From assembly GCA_937996655.1 (NCBI GenBank), contig CALKUK010000011.1, positions 248,001 to 312,000 of the forward strand: DNA of 64,000 nt, in the 5' to 3' direction. Numbering within the stretch: the stretch's first letter is position 1; each line of letters begins with the position of its first letter. This DNA is from an uncultured Sphingomonadaceae bacterium. Its GTDB lineage: Bacteria; Pseudomonadota; Alphaproteobacteria; Sphingomonadales; Sphingomonadaceae. Below, piece after piece: positions 33,236 through 41,211 of the stretch. Position numbers and translations under genes: made by a program. A model generated the notes under the pieces. The model searched no databases and was not told the DNA's origin. It saw only the letters and a list, made by a program, of their open reading frames with translations.

Positions 33236-33631
33236 ATGACTGAGCAGAAGACCGATTCCGGACAGCCCGATCTGTCACGCCGCCGCGCTTTGCAGCTGGG
33301 TGCCATCGGTGCGGCGACCGTCGTGTCGATCCGGCCTGCGCTCGCGCAGACAGCTGGCTCGATCCTCAATTGTGACATTCCCGTTCCCGGCCCTCAGGGT
33401 GCCGGACAGAATATCGCGATGGATGGCAGCCTTGTGCCCAGCGGGACGGCGGGGTCCTTCACCGGCGCTTATCGTCCGTTCAAGGGAGAAGACGTCAAGC
33501 GCGCGCTGCGCGGCGGGACGCTGCCGGGCACGAGCTATGAGCAGTCACAGGCTTATGTGAACTACATCCGGCGCCTGCAGCAGGGGCAAAGCGGGTTCAC
33601 CTGCTATGCCTCGCTCCAAATGCCACGCTAA
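33236..33631 (+). CDS. Tat-signal exported protein of the HPr-rel-A cassette
   Basis: A 131-residue protein with a twin-arginine signal: SRRRALQLGAIGAATVVS, then cleavage after ALA-Q. The mature part (about 95 residues) is Gly/Ser/Pro-rich with two Cys, one near the start (ILNCDIPVP) and one near the end (GFTCYASLQ), suggesting a disulfide after folded export. It is not an enzyme I recognise. It is the first gene of a tight run of four, the next starting 3 bases after its stop, and is therefore the natural candidate for the molecule the other three act on. The upstream region has palindromes GCGTTAACGC (33154) and GAGCA/TGCTC (33194-33206). Confidence 0.65.
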   Translation: MTEQKTDSGQPDLSRRRALQLGAIGAATVVSIRPALAQTAGSILNCDIPVPGPQGAGQNIAMDGSLVPSGTAGSFTGAYRPFKGEDVKRALRGGTLPGTSYEQSQAYVNYIRRLQQGQSGFTCYASLQMPR

Positions 33632-33634
33632 AGC

Positions 33635-33901
33635 GTGACGCCGCGTTTCGCAGCCGATCCGGCTGACGGTTTTAAGATCATTCCTCTGGATGGCCTGACG
33701 GCGCTGTACCATCGCCGGTCGGGCATGACGCATGTCCTGGCCGAGCCTGCACCGGAAATCATTGCGGTGCTGGCTGGGCAGACGCTGGATGTGGCGGCGC
33801 TGGCTGAAGCACTTGGGGTCGATTGTTCCCCCGACAATGCGTCCGCACTTGCCGCGCGCCTTGACGAGCTTTGCGAAGCGGGGTTGGTATCGCTCGCATG
33901 A
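33635..33901 (+). CDS. PqqD-like protein of the HPr-rel-A system
   Basis: An 88-residue PqqD-related protein with GTG start. PqqD folds are RiPP recognition elements: winged-helix chaperones that hold the leader of a peptide or protein substrate for a modifying enzyme. DGLTALYHRRSGMTHVLAEPAPEIIAVLAG and DELCEAGLVSLA are the recognisable first and last blocks. It is translated between the Tat-protein gene (3-base gap) and the kinase gene (4-base overlap), so its partner is almost certainly the kinase. The name of the HPr-rel-A system comes from known family models; its biology is unproven. Confidence 0.75.
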   Translation: MTPRFAADPADGFKIIPLDGLTALYHRRSGMTHVLAEPAPEIIAVLAGQTLDVAALAEALGVDCSPDNASALAARLDELCEAGLVSLA

Positions 33902-34761
33902 TGCGCGCCTTTACGGTTCAGGTTGGCCCTCTGGGGTTTCGTGTCGGCTCGGCCTGGTCCGGGCCGGTCCGCGCGCTTGAGCGGCTCTATGCTGATTATC
34001 CCAAGCCCGCCGATGACATCCCGGACTTCACGGTGCGGCTTGAACCGGTGAGCACGCTGCGGCGCTGGGTGCGGCCCTCGGTCGCCATCCGGGGCGATTT
34101 CATGCTGCCCGATGCCGTGCCGACGTCGCTCGCGCACGGTTTGCTCGCCGCGGAAATGGCGATGAATTTGCAGGTGGCCATGGGGGAACGGCGGTTCCTG
34201 CTGCTCCATGCCTCCAGCGTAGAGCGTGACGGCAAGGTGCTGCTGATGACGGGAGAGTCGGGCTCCGGAAAATCGACGCTGTCCGCGCTTTTGGGGGAAA
34301 AGGGCTGGCGCTTCATGGGGGATGAATTCGCCCTGATAGAGCCGGAGACGGGACTTGCCTTTCCCTTTCCACGCCCTGTCAGCCTCAAGAATGAAGCCGT
34401 CGCGGAAATGCTCCGCCATGTCGCGGAGGACCGGCTGGGCCCAGAAATGGTCGGCACGCCCAAAGGCGATATCCGGCATCTGAAACCGCCTGCCGAGGCC
34501 ATCCGGCGCATGGGGGAGAGCGGTACGCCCGCACTTCTCCTCTTCCCGCGTTTCGGGCTGGTGAGAGATGTCCGTCCCGTGCCGCCAAGCGAGGTCTTCG
34601 TCCGGCTGACGCAAGCCTCCACCAACTATACCATGCTGGGGGAGCGGGGCTTTGAGGCACTGACCAACCTTGTACAGGGCATCCCGGCACGCGCGATTGA
34701 CTATCCCGATACAGCCACGGCGTTGGCCCTTGTCGATCAGCTTTGGGCCGAGCACGCATGA
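33898..34761 (+). CDS. HprK-related kinase A
   Basis: A 287-residue protein whose second half resembles HPr kinase/phosphorylase: LLHASSVERDGKVLLMTGESGSGKSTLSALL contains the P-loop (GESGSGKS, about 117-124) preceded by the conserved His, followed by WRFMGDEFALIE in place of the HprK VADD block. True HprK phosphorylates HPr of the PTS; no HPr or PTS gene is near. HprK-like proteins in lasso-peptide clusters phosphorylate the peptide, which makes a peptide or protein substrate plausible here. ATGA overlaps at both ends couple it to the PqqD-like and nucleotidyltransferase-fold genes. Confidence 0.8.
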   Translation: MMRAFTVQVGPLGFRVGSAWSGPVRALERLYADYPKPADDIPDFTVRLEPVSTLRRWVRPSVAIRGDFMLPDAVPTSLAHGLLAAEMAMNLQVAMGERRFLLLHASSVERDGKVLLMTGESGSGKSTLSALLGEKGWRFMGDEFALIEPETGLAFPFPRPVSLKNEAVAEMLRHVAEDRLGPEMVGTPKGDIRHLKPPAEAIRRMGESGTPALLLFPRFGLVRDVRPVPPSEVFVRLTQASTNYTMLGERGFEALTNLVQGIPARAIDYPDTATALALVDQLWAEHA

Positions 34762-35786
34762 GGGACGCGCGTATTTTGGCCTGGGTGCTGGCCGACCCAA
34801 CCCGCGCCGCGCAGCTTCGTCCGCACCAATGGACGGCGATGTTGACCATCGCACAGGCCGAGCGCTTGCTGGGGACGCTCGCGCATCGCTTGGCAGGATT
34901 GGAAATGCCGGAAACCGCAGCCCGTGTTCTCGACCGCGCCCGGCGTGCCGCAGAAACCGACCGGCGTCAGGCGCTTTGGGAAGCGGAAATGGCGCGGCAG
35001 GCGCTCGTATCCCTGGGCCTGCCGGTGATCCTGCTGAAAGGCACCGCCTTCCTTGCCGTGGGCATGGACGCGGGCAGGGGCCGTCTCGTCGGGGATCTCG
35101 ACATTCTTGTGCCGCGCGACCGCATGGACGATGCAGAAGCGGCTCTGCTGTTAGCCGGTTGGGAATGGGTGAAGCAGGACGCTTATGATGACGCCTATTA
35201 CCGCGACCATATGCATGAGCTGCCGCCGCTGATCCACAAAGCGCGGGACCGGATGATCGACGTGCATCACACCATCCTGCCGCTCACCGCCCGCGCACAG
35301 CCGGATGCTGCCGCGTTGATCGCGGATGCAGTCGATCTGGGCAACGGGCTGTCGGTGCTCTACCCGGAAGACATGGTCATCCATGCTGTGCTGCACCTTT
35401 TTGCAGATGGCGATCTGTCGGGGGGGCTACGCAATCTTTGGGATATTGACCGGATGTTGCGCGAATTTGCGGAACGCGACGGCTTTTGGGACCGGCTGCT
35501 CGCCCGGTCGCGCCATCACAAGGTCACGCGCTATGTCTCCCGCGCGTTGCGCCTCACGCATCACATCTTTGAAACGCCGGTGGATGGCTATCTCGCTTGG
35601 CAGGGGCGGCGGGGTGACCTCTTCTATACCGGGCGATTGCTCGCGCGGAATGGCTGGGGGCAGGAGACGGCCAAGCTCTTACGCTTTGCCTTTTACATCC
35701 GGTCTCACTGGATCCGGATGCCCCCGTTTATGTTGGGCCGCCACCTGTTCACCAAATGGCGCAAGGGGCATCAGTCCATCCGCTGA
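34758..35786 (+). CDS. Nucleotidyltransferase-fold protein (NTP_transf_5 type) of the HPr-rel-A system
   Basis: A 342-residue protein with the nucleotidyltransferase core LLKGTAFLAVGMDAGRGRLVGDLDILVPR (about 93-120; the GDLDIL pair of Asp is the metal site), VDVHHTILP-like continuation at IDVHHTILPL, then a helical C-terminal half. This is the PF14907-type family, members of which are found beside HprK-like kinases in peptide-tailoring clusters. The chemistry (nucleotide or sugar transfer) is not determined. It starts by ATGA overlap with the kinase gene; its last 16 bases overlap the convergent gph gene. Confidence 0.75.
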   Translation: MRDARILAWVLADPTRAAQLRPHQWTAMLTIAQAERLLGTLAHRLAGLEMPETAARVLDRARRAAETDRRQALWEAEMARQALVSLGLPVILLKGTAFLAVGMDAGRGRLVGDLDILVPRDRMDDAEAALLLAGWEWVKQDAYDDAYYRDHMHELPPLIHKARDRMIDVHHTILPLTARAQPDAAALIADAVDLGNGLSVLYPEDMVIHAVLHLFADGDLSGGLRNLWDIDRMLREFAERDGFWDRLLARSRHHKVTRYVSRALRLTHHIFETPVDGYLAWQGRRGDLFYTGRLLARNGWGQETAKLLRFAFYIRSHWIRMPPFMLGRHLFTKWRKGHQSIR

Positions 35787-36448
35787 AGTGTCGGGATCAG
35801 ATCGTCATAATGGTCGATGATGGCGGTCGCGCCCAGATCTTCGACCGGCTGGTGCAGGAAGCCGAAGCTGACGGCGATGCTGGGGATTCCCACGGCTGTG
35901 GCGGCGCCGGTGTCGTGGATTGAGTCCCCGACGAAAGCGGCCCGCCCGCCGCCGCAACGGCTGATCATCTCATGGATCGGGTCCGCCATCGGCTTGCCGC
36001 GTCCCGGCCCCATCGTGTCCCCGCCGATGACGGTCGCAAACCGGTCCAGCATCCCGACATTGCGGAGCAATTTGACGGCAAGGCTCTCAAATTTGTTGGT
36101 GACGACGGCCAAGGTCAGGCCGCAATCGGCCAACTGGTCGAGAGCCTGCAACAGCCCGGGAAAGGGCGGACATTCGCGGCCCAGATTGGCCTCATAATGG
36201 TCAATCAGAACGGGCATCAGGCGGCGGACCTCATCGCGATCCACCTCACCCTGCTGGGCCAATGCCATTTCCAGCATGTGCCGTGCGCCCATCCCGACCA
36301 GCTGCTTGACCGACCCGCCAATTTCCGGACGCCCGCCAAAAGCAAGCGCGTGGTTGAGCGAGGCCGCCAGTTCAAAGCTGGAATCAAGCAAGGTGCCGTC
36401 GAGATCAAAGCCGACGATATCAAACGGAATTTTGTGACCCATCGCCAT
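35771..36448 (-). CDS. gph: Phosphoglycolate phosphatase (HAD family)
   Basis: A 225-residue HAD phosphatase that removes 2-phosphoglycolate. Motif I is DIVGFDLDGTLLDS, motif II VVTNK, motif III around RGKPMADP and the acidic motif IV GDSIHDTGAA. The cap domain lies between motifs I and II. The start is ATG 36448 or 36442 (two codons apart); neither has a clear ribosome-binding site. It is divergent from glmU with only about 54 bases between, so their promoters overlap. Confidence 0.85.
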   Translation of the reverse strand: MAMGHKIPFDIVGFDLDGTLLDSSFELAASLNHALAFGGRPEIGGSVKQLVGMGARHMLEMALAQQGEVDRDEVRRLMPVLIDHYEANLGRECPPFPGLLQALDQLADCGLTLAVVTNKFESLAVKLLRNVGMLDRFATVIGGDTMGPGRGKPMADPIHEMISRCGGGRAAFVGDSIHDTGAATAVGIPSIAVSFGFLHQPVEDLGATAIIDHYDDLIPTLQRMD

Positions 36449-36501
36449 GCATTGGCGTCTTGCTATGGAAACGGCAAGATTTTGGTGGCAAACGGCGCGC
36501 C

Positions 36502-37857
36502 ATGACAGAGATCGCCGCCATCGTCCTTGCAGCAGGCAAGGGCACCCGTATGAAGTCCGACCTGCACAAGGTGCTGCACCCGATTGCAGGGCGACCAATG
36601 CTGATGCACCTGCTCGACGCGGTTGACGCGTTGAAGCCTGCCAAGAAGGTCGTCGTGGTCGGCTCCGGCAAGGAACAGCTGGAAGCCGCGCTGAAAGGCT
36701 CAGCAGGGCTGGCCGTGCAGGAGCCGCAATTGGGCACCGGTCACGCCGTCCAGCAGGCCGAAGGCGCGCTCAGCGGTTTCACGGGCGATGTGCTCATCCT
36801 CTATGGCGACGTGCCTTTCGTGCCGACGGCGACGATGCAGGCGATGATTGACCGGCTCCATGGTGCCGATGCCCCGGCAGTTGTCGTCCTCGCCTTCGAA
36901 CCCGAAGACCCGACCGGCTATGGCCGCGTGATTGTCGAGGGCGCCAAAGGACAAGAGCGCATCGTGAAGATGGTCGAACAGAAGGACGCAACAGACGTCG
37001 AAAAGGCCGTAAAGCTCTCCAACTCCGGCCTGATGGCGGTCAAGGCGGCAGACCTGTTCGCGCTGCTCGCCCGCGTGACGGACGATAATGCGCAGAAGGA
37101 ATATTACCTTACTGATATCGTCAACATCGCCAATGCCGATGGCCGCGCCTGCGTGGCCGTGACGACCGACCCGTTCGACGTCGCGGGCATCAACAGCCGC
37201 GCGCAACTGGCTGAAATGGAAGGTGAATGGCAGAAGCGCCGTCGGCTCAAGGCCATGGACGATGGTGTTTCCCTTATCGCGCCTGAAACCGTCTGGTTCG
37301 CTTATGATACTGTCATCGGCCGCGATGTGACGATTGAGCCTAATGTGTTCTTTGGCCCGGGTGTCACGATTGCCGACAATGTCGTGATCCACGCTTTTTG
37401 CCACATTGAAGGCGCGACAATCGCGAGCGGCGCGGAGGTCGGCCCCTATGCCCGCCTGCGGCCGGGAGCTGTGCTGGAAGAAAAGTCGAAGATCGGCAAC
37501 TTCGTCGAGATGAAGAAGGCGCGGCTCGGCAAGGGGGCGAAGGCCAACCATCTGAGCTATCTGGGCGATGCCGAAATTGGCGCCAGCGCGAACATTGGCG
37601 CGGGCACCATCACCTGCAACTATGATGGCTACTTTAAGTACAAAACGGTGATCGGCGAGGGGGCCTTTATCGGCTCTAATTCCGCGCTCGTCGCCCCGGT
37701 GTCGATCGGCGCTGGCGCGATCGTCGGCGCAGGCAGCACCGTGACAGCAGATGTGTCCGCCGACGCGCTTGCGCTGATCCGGCCCGAGCAGAAAGAAAAG
37801 GCCGGCTGGGCCAAGCGGTTCCGCGAGGCGATGACGGCGAAGAAGGCGGGGAAGTAA
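36502..37857 (+). CDS. glmU: Bifunctional UDP-GlcNAc pyrophosphorylase / GlcN-1-P acetyltransferase
   Basis: A 451-residue bifunctional enzyme making UDP-GlcNAc for peptidoglycan and lipid A. The N-terminal uridylyltransferase (about 1-225) has IVLAAGKGTRMKSDLHKVLH and LYGDVPFV; the C-terminal left-handed beta-helix acetyltransferase has many hexapeptide repeats, with GNFVEMKKARLGKGAKANHLSYLGDAEIG carrying the catalytic His. ATG 36502 begins the family sequence. Its stop overlaps the DUF3291 start (TAATG), and glmS, which makes its precursor glucosamine-6-P, lies 1.15 kb downstream on the same strand. Confidence 0.96.
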   Translation: MTEIAAIVLAAGKGTRMKSDLHKVLHPIAGRPMLMHLLDAVDALKPAKKVVVVGSGKEQLEAALKGSAGLAVQEPQLGTGHAVQQAEGALSGFTGDVLILYGDVPFVPTATMQAMIDRLHGADAPAVVVLAFEPEDPTGYGRVIVEGAKGQERIVKMVEQKDATDVEKAVKLSNSGLMAVKAADLFALLARVTDDNAQKEYYLTDIVNIANADGRACVAVTTDPFDVAGINSRAQLAEMEGEWQKRRRLKAMDDGVSLIAPETVWFAYDTVIGRDVTIEPNVFFGPGVTIADNVVIHAFCHIEGATIASGAEVGPYARLRPGAVLEEKSKIGNFVEMKKARLGKGAKANHLSYLGDAEIGASANIGAGTITCNYDGYFKYKTVIGEGAFIGSNSALVAPVSIGAGAIVGAGSTVTADVSADALALIRPEQKEKAGWAKRFREAMTAKKAGK

Positions 37858-38324
37858 TGCCGTCCGGGCGTCATGTCGCGCAGATCAACGTGGCGCGGTT
37901 TCGGCTGCCCAAGGATCACGCCGTCAACGCGCCTTTCATGAACGCGCTCGACCATGTGAATGCCATGGCTGACGCCAGCGACGGTTTCATCTGGAGGTTG
38001 GTGGGCGATGGCAATGACGCGACCGATATTGAAGCCGTGCCGGGAGATCCGAACTTCCTCATCAACATGTCCGTCTGGCGTGATGTCGCGGCGCTCGAGG
38101 CCTTCGCCTATCGCCAGCCCGACCATCGCAAGGTGCTGGCGCAGCGGGCTGACTGGTTTGACGCCATGGAGTTTTCCTACGCGCTCTGGTGGGTCCCCAC
38201 AGGGCATATCCCGAGCGTCGAAGAAGGGCTCGCCATGCTGGACCGCCTGAAGTCCCAAGGGCCGGGGTCCGATGTCTTCACCTTCCGGTCCTTCAAGACC
38301 GAGCAAGTCGATGCGACGCGTTGA
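37857..38324 (+). CDS. DUF3291 family protein
   Basis: A 155-residue soluble protein of the DUF3291 family, predicted to have the dimeric alpha/beta (ABM-like) barrel fold. The typical blocks are VAQINVARFRLP, DGFIWRL, LINMSVWRDVAALEAFAYR and FSYALWWVPTGHIPSVEEG. Function is unknown; related folds bind haem or act as monooxygenases. It is coupled to glmU by a one-base stop/start overlap. Confidence 0.85.
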   Translation: MPSGRHVAQINVARFRLPKDHAVNAPFMNALDHVNAMADASDGFIWRLVGDGNDATDIEAVPGDPNFLINMSVWRDVAALEAFAYRQPDHRKVLAQRADWFDAMEFSYALWWVPTGHIPSVEEGLAMLDRLKSQGPGSDVFTFRSFKTEQVDATR

Positions 38325-38354
38325 CATGATATCATGATATGATATCAGTATATC
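38325..38354 (+). promoter_or_regulatory. Candidate vapBC operator
   Basis: The whole gap before vapB is palindromic: two perfect TGATATCA octamers at 38327-38334 and 38340-38347, the first within ATGATATCAT (38326-38335), plus GTATATCAT next to the start codon. Such short AT palindromes are typical sites for ribbon-helix-helix antitoxins that repress their own operon. Confidence 0.65.
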
Positions 38355-38627
38355 ATGAGCAGATTCCTCGTTGATGTTCCGGCTGAAGATGTCCGGAAGC
38401 TGGATGAGATCGCCAAGCGTGAAGGCAAGTCGCGCGCGGCTGTCTTGCGTGAGGCTGTTTCCAGCTATCTGGAGACGAGCGGCAAGCAGGGCTTCGAGAA
38501 ATATTTCGGCCTTTGGGAGCGGCATGGCTCCACTGTGGACGGCCTTGAATATGAACGTAATCTTCGTGGCGAATGGCCCGATGTCAGCGATCTGACGCTG
38601 CCCAAGAAGAAAACCAAAGCGGCGTGA
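38355..38627 (+). CDS. Ribbon-helix-helix antitoxin (VapB/CopG type)
   Basis: A 90-residue protein: the N-terminal ribbon-helix-helix (SRFLVDVPAEDVRKLDEIAKREGKSRAAVLREAVSSYLET, about 2-42) binds DNA, and the C-terminal half, with Trp in FGLWERHG and the basic LPKKKTKAA end, would wrap the toxin. It overlaps the toxin gene by GTGA. The strong palindromes just upstream support autorepression. Confidence 0.85.
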   Translation: MSRFLVDVPAEDVRKLDEIAKREGKSRAAVLREAVSSYLETSGKQGFEKYFGLWERHGSTVDGLEYERNLRGEWPDVSDLTLPKKKTKAA

Positions 38628-39007
38628 GCGAGCGCTTTTTCGATACCAACATTGTCATCGACATGTTGCACAATCGGCCTGCCGCCTGGTCGGAAGTCCG
38701 CAGCGTGACGCGCGCGTGGATCAGTCGTATGACGTGGATTGAGGTCATGTCGGGTGTCCCCGACGACGCTGCGAAGGAAACCGAGGAGTTTTTGCGGCTC
38801 TTCGCCATGTGCGAGATTGACGAGGAAATCGGGCGGCGCGCAGCAGCCATCCGGCATCAACGCAAATCTTTAAAGTCACCTGATGCGATTATCCTGGCTT
38901 CGGCACAGGTCTCAGGCCGCATTTTGGTCACCAGAAACACGAAGGATTTCCCGGCCGAGATGCCAGGTATCCGCGTGCCATATAAATCTCCGAAGGAAAC
39001 AAGATAA
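38624..39007 (+). CDS. PIN-domain toxin (VapC-type ribonuclease)
   Basis: A 127-residue PIN-domain ribonuclease. The acidic active site is visible in FFDTNIVIDML (Asp), MTWIEVMSG (Glu), KSPDAIILASAQ (Asp) and RNTKDFP (Asp). VapC toxins cleave tRNA or rRNA; the target here is unknown. The GTG start at 38624 overlaps the antitoxin stop. The stop codon is followed immediately by the ATG of glmS, and the glmS ribosome-binding site (AAGGA) lies inside the toxin gene. Confidence 0.85.
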   Translation: MSERFFDTNIVIDMLHNRPAAWSEVRSVTRAWISRMTWIEVMSGVPDDAAKETEEFLRLFAMCEIDEEIGRRAAAIRHQRKSLKSPDAIILASAQVSGRILVTRNTKDFPAEMPGIRVPYKSPKETR

Positions 39008-40831
39008 ATGTGCGGCATTATCGGAATTGTAGGCAAGGACGAGGTAGCGGACCGTCTGGTCGAAGGGCTGCGGCGCATGGAGTATCGCGGCTATGACTCG
39101 GCAGGCGTGTGCACCGTTCTTGACGGGCAGCTGATCCGCAGGCGGGCCGAGGGCAAGCTCAACAATCTGGTGAAAGAACTCGCCGGAAATCCCGCACCGG
39201 GCAAGATCGGCATCGCGCACACGCGGTGGGCGACGCATGGCGCGCCGACCACAAACAACGCGCACCCGCATGCAACAGGGGAAGTCGCGCTGGTCCACAA
39301 CGGGATCATCGAGAATTTCAAGCAACTGCGCGACGCCCTCATCGCGCGCGGCCGCATTTTTGAGAGCGAGACCGATACCGAAGTCGTCGCGCATTTGATG
39401 TCGGAAGAGGTCGAGGCTGGCAAGTCTCCGGTCGAGGCGGTGAAAGCCGTCCTGCCGCAGCTGCGCGGCGCCTTTGCGCTCGCCATTGCTTTCCGCCAGC
39501 ACCCCGAGATGCTGATTGGCGCGCGGCTCGGCTCACCGCTCGTCGTCGGCTATGGAGATGGGGAGACCTATCTCGGCTCCGACGCGCTCGCGCTCGCGCC
39601 GCTCACGCAGAAGATCGCTTATCTTGATGAAGGCGATTGGGTCATCGTCACGCGCGGCGGCGCGGAGATTTTTGACAAGGACAACAAGCCCGTTACCCGC
39701 GAGATTACGACGTCGGGCGTGACGGCAGCGTCGGTTGAGAAGGGTCCGTATCGCCACTTCATGCTCAAGGAAATTTTTGAGCAGCCAACGGTCGTGGCAC
39801 AAACGCTGCAAAGCTATATCCGCCCAGTGGAACAGCAGGTTGCGCTGCCGCAGATGGATTTTGACCTGTCGACCATCAAGCGCATCACCATCGTTGCGTG
39901 CGGCACCAGCTATTATGCCGGGATGGTCGCCAAATATTGGTTTGAACAGTTTGCGCGGGTGCCCGTTGATTTGGATTTCGCGTCGGAGTTTCGCTACCGT
40001 GATCCGGTGCTGGAGGCAGGCGGCCTCGCGCTCTTCATCTCCCAGTCAGGAGAAACGGCAGATACACTCGCGGCGCTCCGCCACAGCAAGGCGCAGGGGC
40101 AGAAGATCGCCGTCGTGGTCAACGTGCCGACCAGTTCCATGGCGCGGGAGGCGGACTTGCTGCTGCCCACGCACGCCGGGCCGGAAATCGGCGTTGCCTC
40201 GACCAAAGCGTTCACGTGCCAGCTCGCCGTGCTCGCTGCGCTCGCCGCGCATCTGGCGGTCGTGAAGGGCCGGATGAGCCGGGCAGAGGAACAGGACGTG
40301 GTCCATCACCTGACCGAGGTGCCCGCCGCGCTCAATGCAGCGCTGAGCCATGATGGCGAGATTGCTGAGCTGGCCCCACTCATCGCCCCGGCGCGCGATG
40401 TGCTCTATCTGGGCCGCGGGCCGGATTATCCGCTGGCACTCGAAGGTGCGCTGAAGCTTAAGGAAATCAGCTACATCCACGCCGAAGGCTATGCCTCGGG
40501 CGAGATGAAGCATGGGCCGATTGCGCTGATTGACGAAGCGGTGCCCGTCATCGTCCTCGCGCCGTCCGGTCCGCTGTTTGAAAAGACCGTCAGCAACATG
40601 CAGGAAGTCCGCGCGCGTGGCGGCAAAATCATCCTCGTCTCCGATGCCGAAGGGCTGGCAGAAGCAGGCGAAGGGTGCCTCGCCACCATCGAGATGCCGA
40701 AGGTCCACCCGCTGATCGCCCCGCTCGTTTACGCGGTGCCAGTGCAGCTGATCGCCTACCATGTTGCCGTCGCTAAGGGGACCGATGTTGATCAGCCGAG
40801 GAACCTCGCGAAGTCGGTGACGGTGGAGTGA
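39008..40831 (+). CDS. glmS: Glutamine-fructose-6-phosphate aminotransferase (isomerizing)
   Basis: A 607-residue enzyme that makes glucosamine-6-phosphate, the entry to amino-sugar synthesis. The N-terminal glutaminase has the nucleophilic Cys2 (MCGIIGIVG), MEYRGYDSAG and HTRWATHG; two SIS sugar-isomerase domains follow (ACGTSYYAGMVAKYW, SQSGETADTLAALR) and the C terminus PRNLAKSVTVE is typical. Length is normal. It starts directly after the toxin stop and ends by overlap with the GFA gene. No glmS ribozyme is present upstream. Confidence 0.97.
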   Translation: MCGIIGIVGKDEVADRLVEGLRRMEYRGYDSAGVCTVLDGQLIRRRAEGKLNNLVKELAGNPAPGKIGIAHTRWATHGAPTTNNAHPHATGEVALVHNGIIENFKQLRDALIARGRIFESETDTEVVAHLMSEEVEAGKSPVEAVKAVLPQLRGAFALAIAFRQHPEMLIGARLGSPLVVGYGDGETYLGSDALALAPLTQKIAYLDEGDWVIVTRGGAEIFDKDNKPVTREITTSGVTAASVEKGPYRHFMLKEIFEQPTVVAQTLQSYIRPVEQQVALPQMDFDLSTIKRITIVACGTSYYAGMVAKYWFEQFARVPVDLDFASEFRYRDPVLEAGGLALFISQSGETADTLAALRHSKAQGQKIAVVVNVPTSSMAREADLLLPTHAGPEIGVASTKAFTCQLAVLAALAAHLAVVKGRMSRAEEQDVVHHLTEVPAALNAALSHDGEIAELAPLIAPARDVLYLGRGPDYPLALEGALKLKEISYIHAEGYASGEMKHGPIALIDEAVPVIVLAPSGPLFEKTVSNMQEVRARGGKIILVSDAEGLAEAGEGCLATIEMPKVHPLIAPLVYAVPVQLIAYHVAVAKGTDVDQPRNLAKSVTVE

Positions 40832-41208
40832 TGCCAGTTGCGTCCGGCAGCTGCCATTGCGGCGCGGTGAAGTTTCACCTTTCGGTGCCGGCGCCCGAAG
40901 TCGAGCTGCTCGACTGCAATTGTTCGATCTGTGCAAAGACGGGGTTTCTGCATCTGATTGTCCCGCATACGGACTTTGATCTGCTGTCAGGCGCAGCGGC
41001 GCTCAGCTCTTACCGCTTTGGGAGTGGCGCGGCAGAGCATCTGTTCTGCAAAACCTGCGGGATCAAAAGCTTCTATCAGCCGCGCTCGCACCCCGAGGCG
41101 TGGAGCGTCAATTTTCGCTGTCTTGACGACGGACATGGCCTGACGACTACCGTCCGGGCGTTTGATGGGCGCAATTGGCAAGCGGCACGGCACGCGTTGG
41201 AGGGCTGA
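40831..41208 (+). CDS. GFA (glutathione-dependent formaldehyde-activating) family protein
   Basis: A 125-residue zinc-binding GFA/CENP-V fold protein. Cys are arranged as GSCHCGAVKF, LDCNCSICAKTG and FCKTCGIKSFY, the zinc-site pattern of the family. Some members bind glutathione-formaldehyde adducts; most are uncharacterised. The ATG overlaps the glmS stop (a GTG three bases earlier is also open). A GST gene follows 3 bases after its stop, so the two may share a glutathione-linked role. Confidence 0.85.
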   Translation: MPVASGSCHCGAVKFHLSVPAPEVELLDCNCSICAKTGFLHLIVPHTDFDLLSGAAALSSYRFGSGAAEHLFCKTCGIKSFYQPRSHPEAWSVNFRCLDDGHGLTTTVRAFDGRNWQAARHALEG

Positions 41209-41211
41209 CAC

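Noticed and set aside
33635..35786. Complete PQQ or lasso-peptide biosynthesis cluster
   Set aside because: Only the PqqD-like, kinase and nucleotidyltransferase parts are present; no PqqC/E radical-SAM enzyme, lasso cyclase, leader peptidase or short precursor gene is seen.
38873..39007. glmS ribozyme upstream of glmS
   Set aside because: The sequence there is the coding 3' end of the toxin gene; there is no space for the ribozyme fold.
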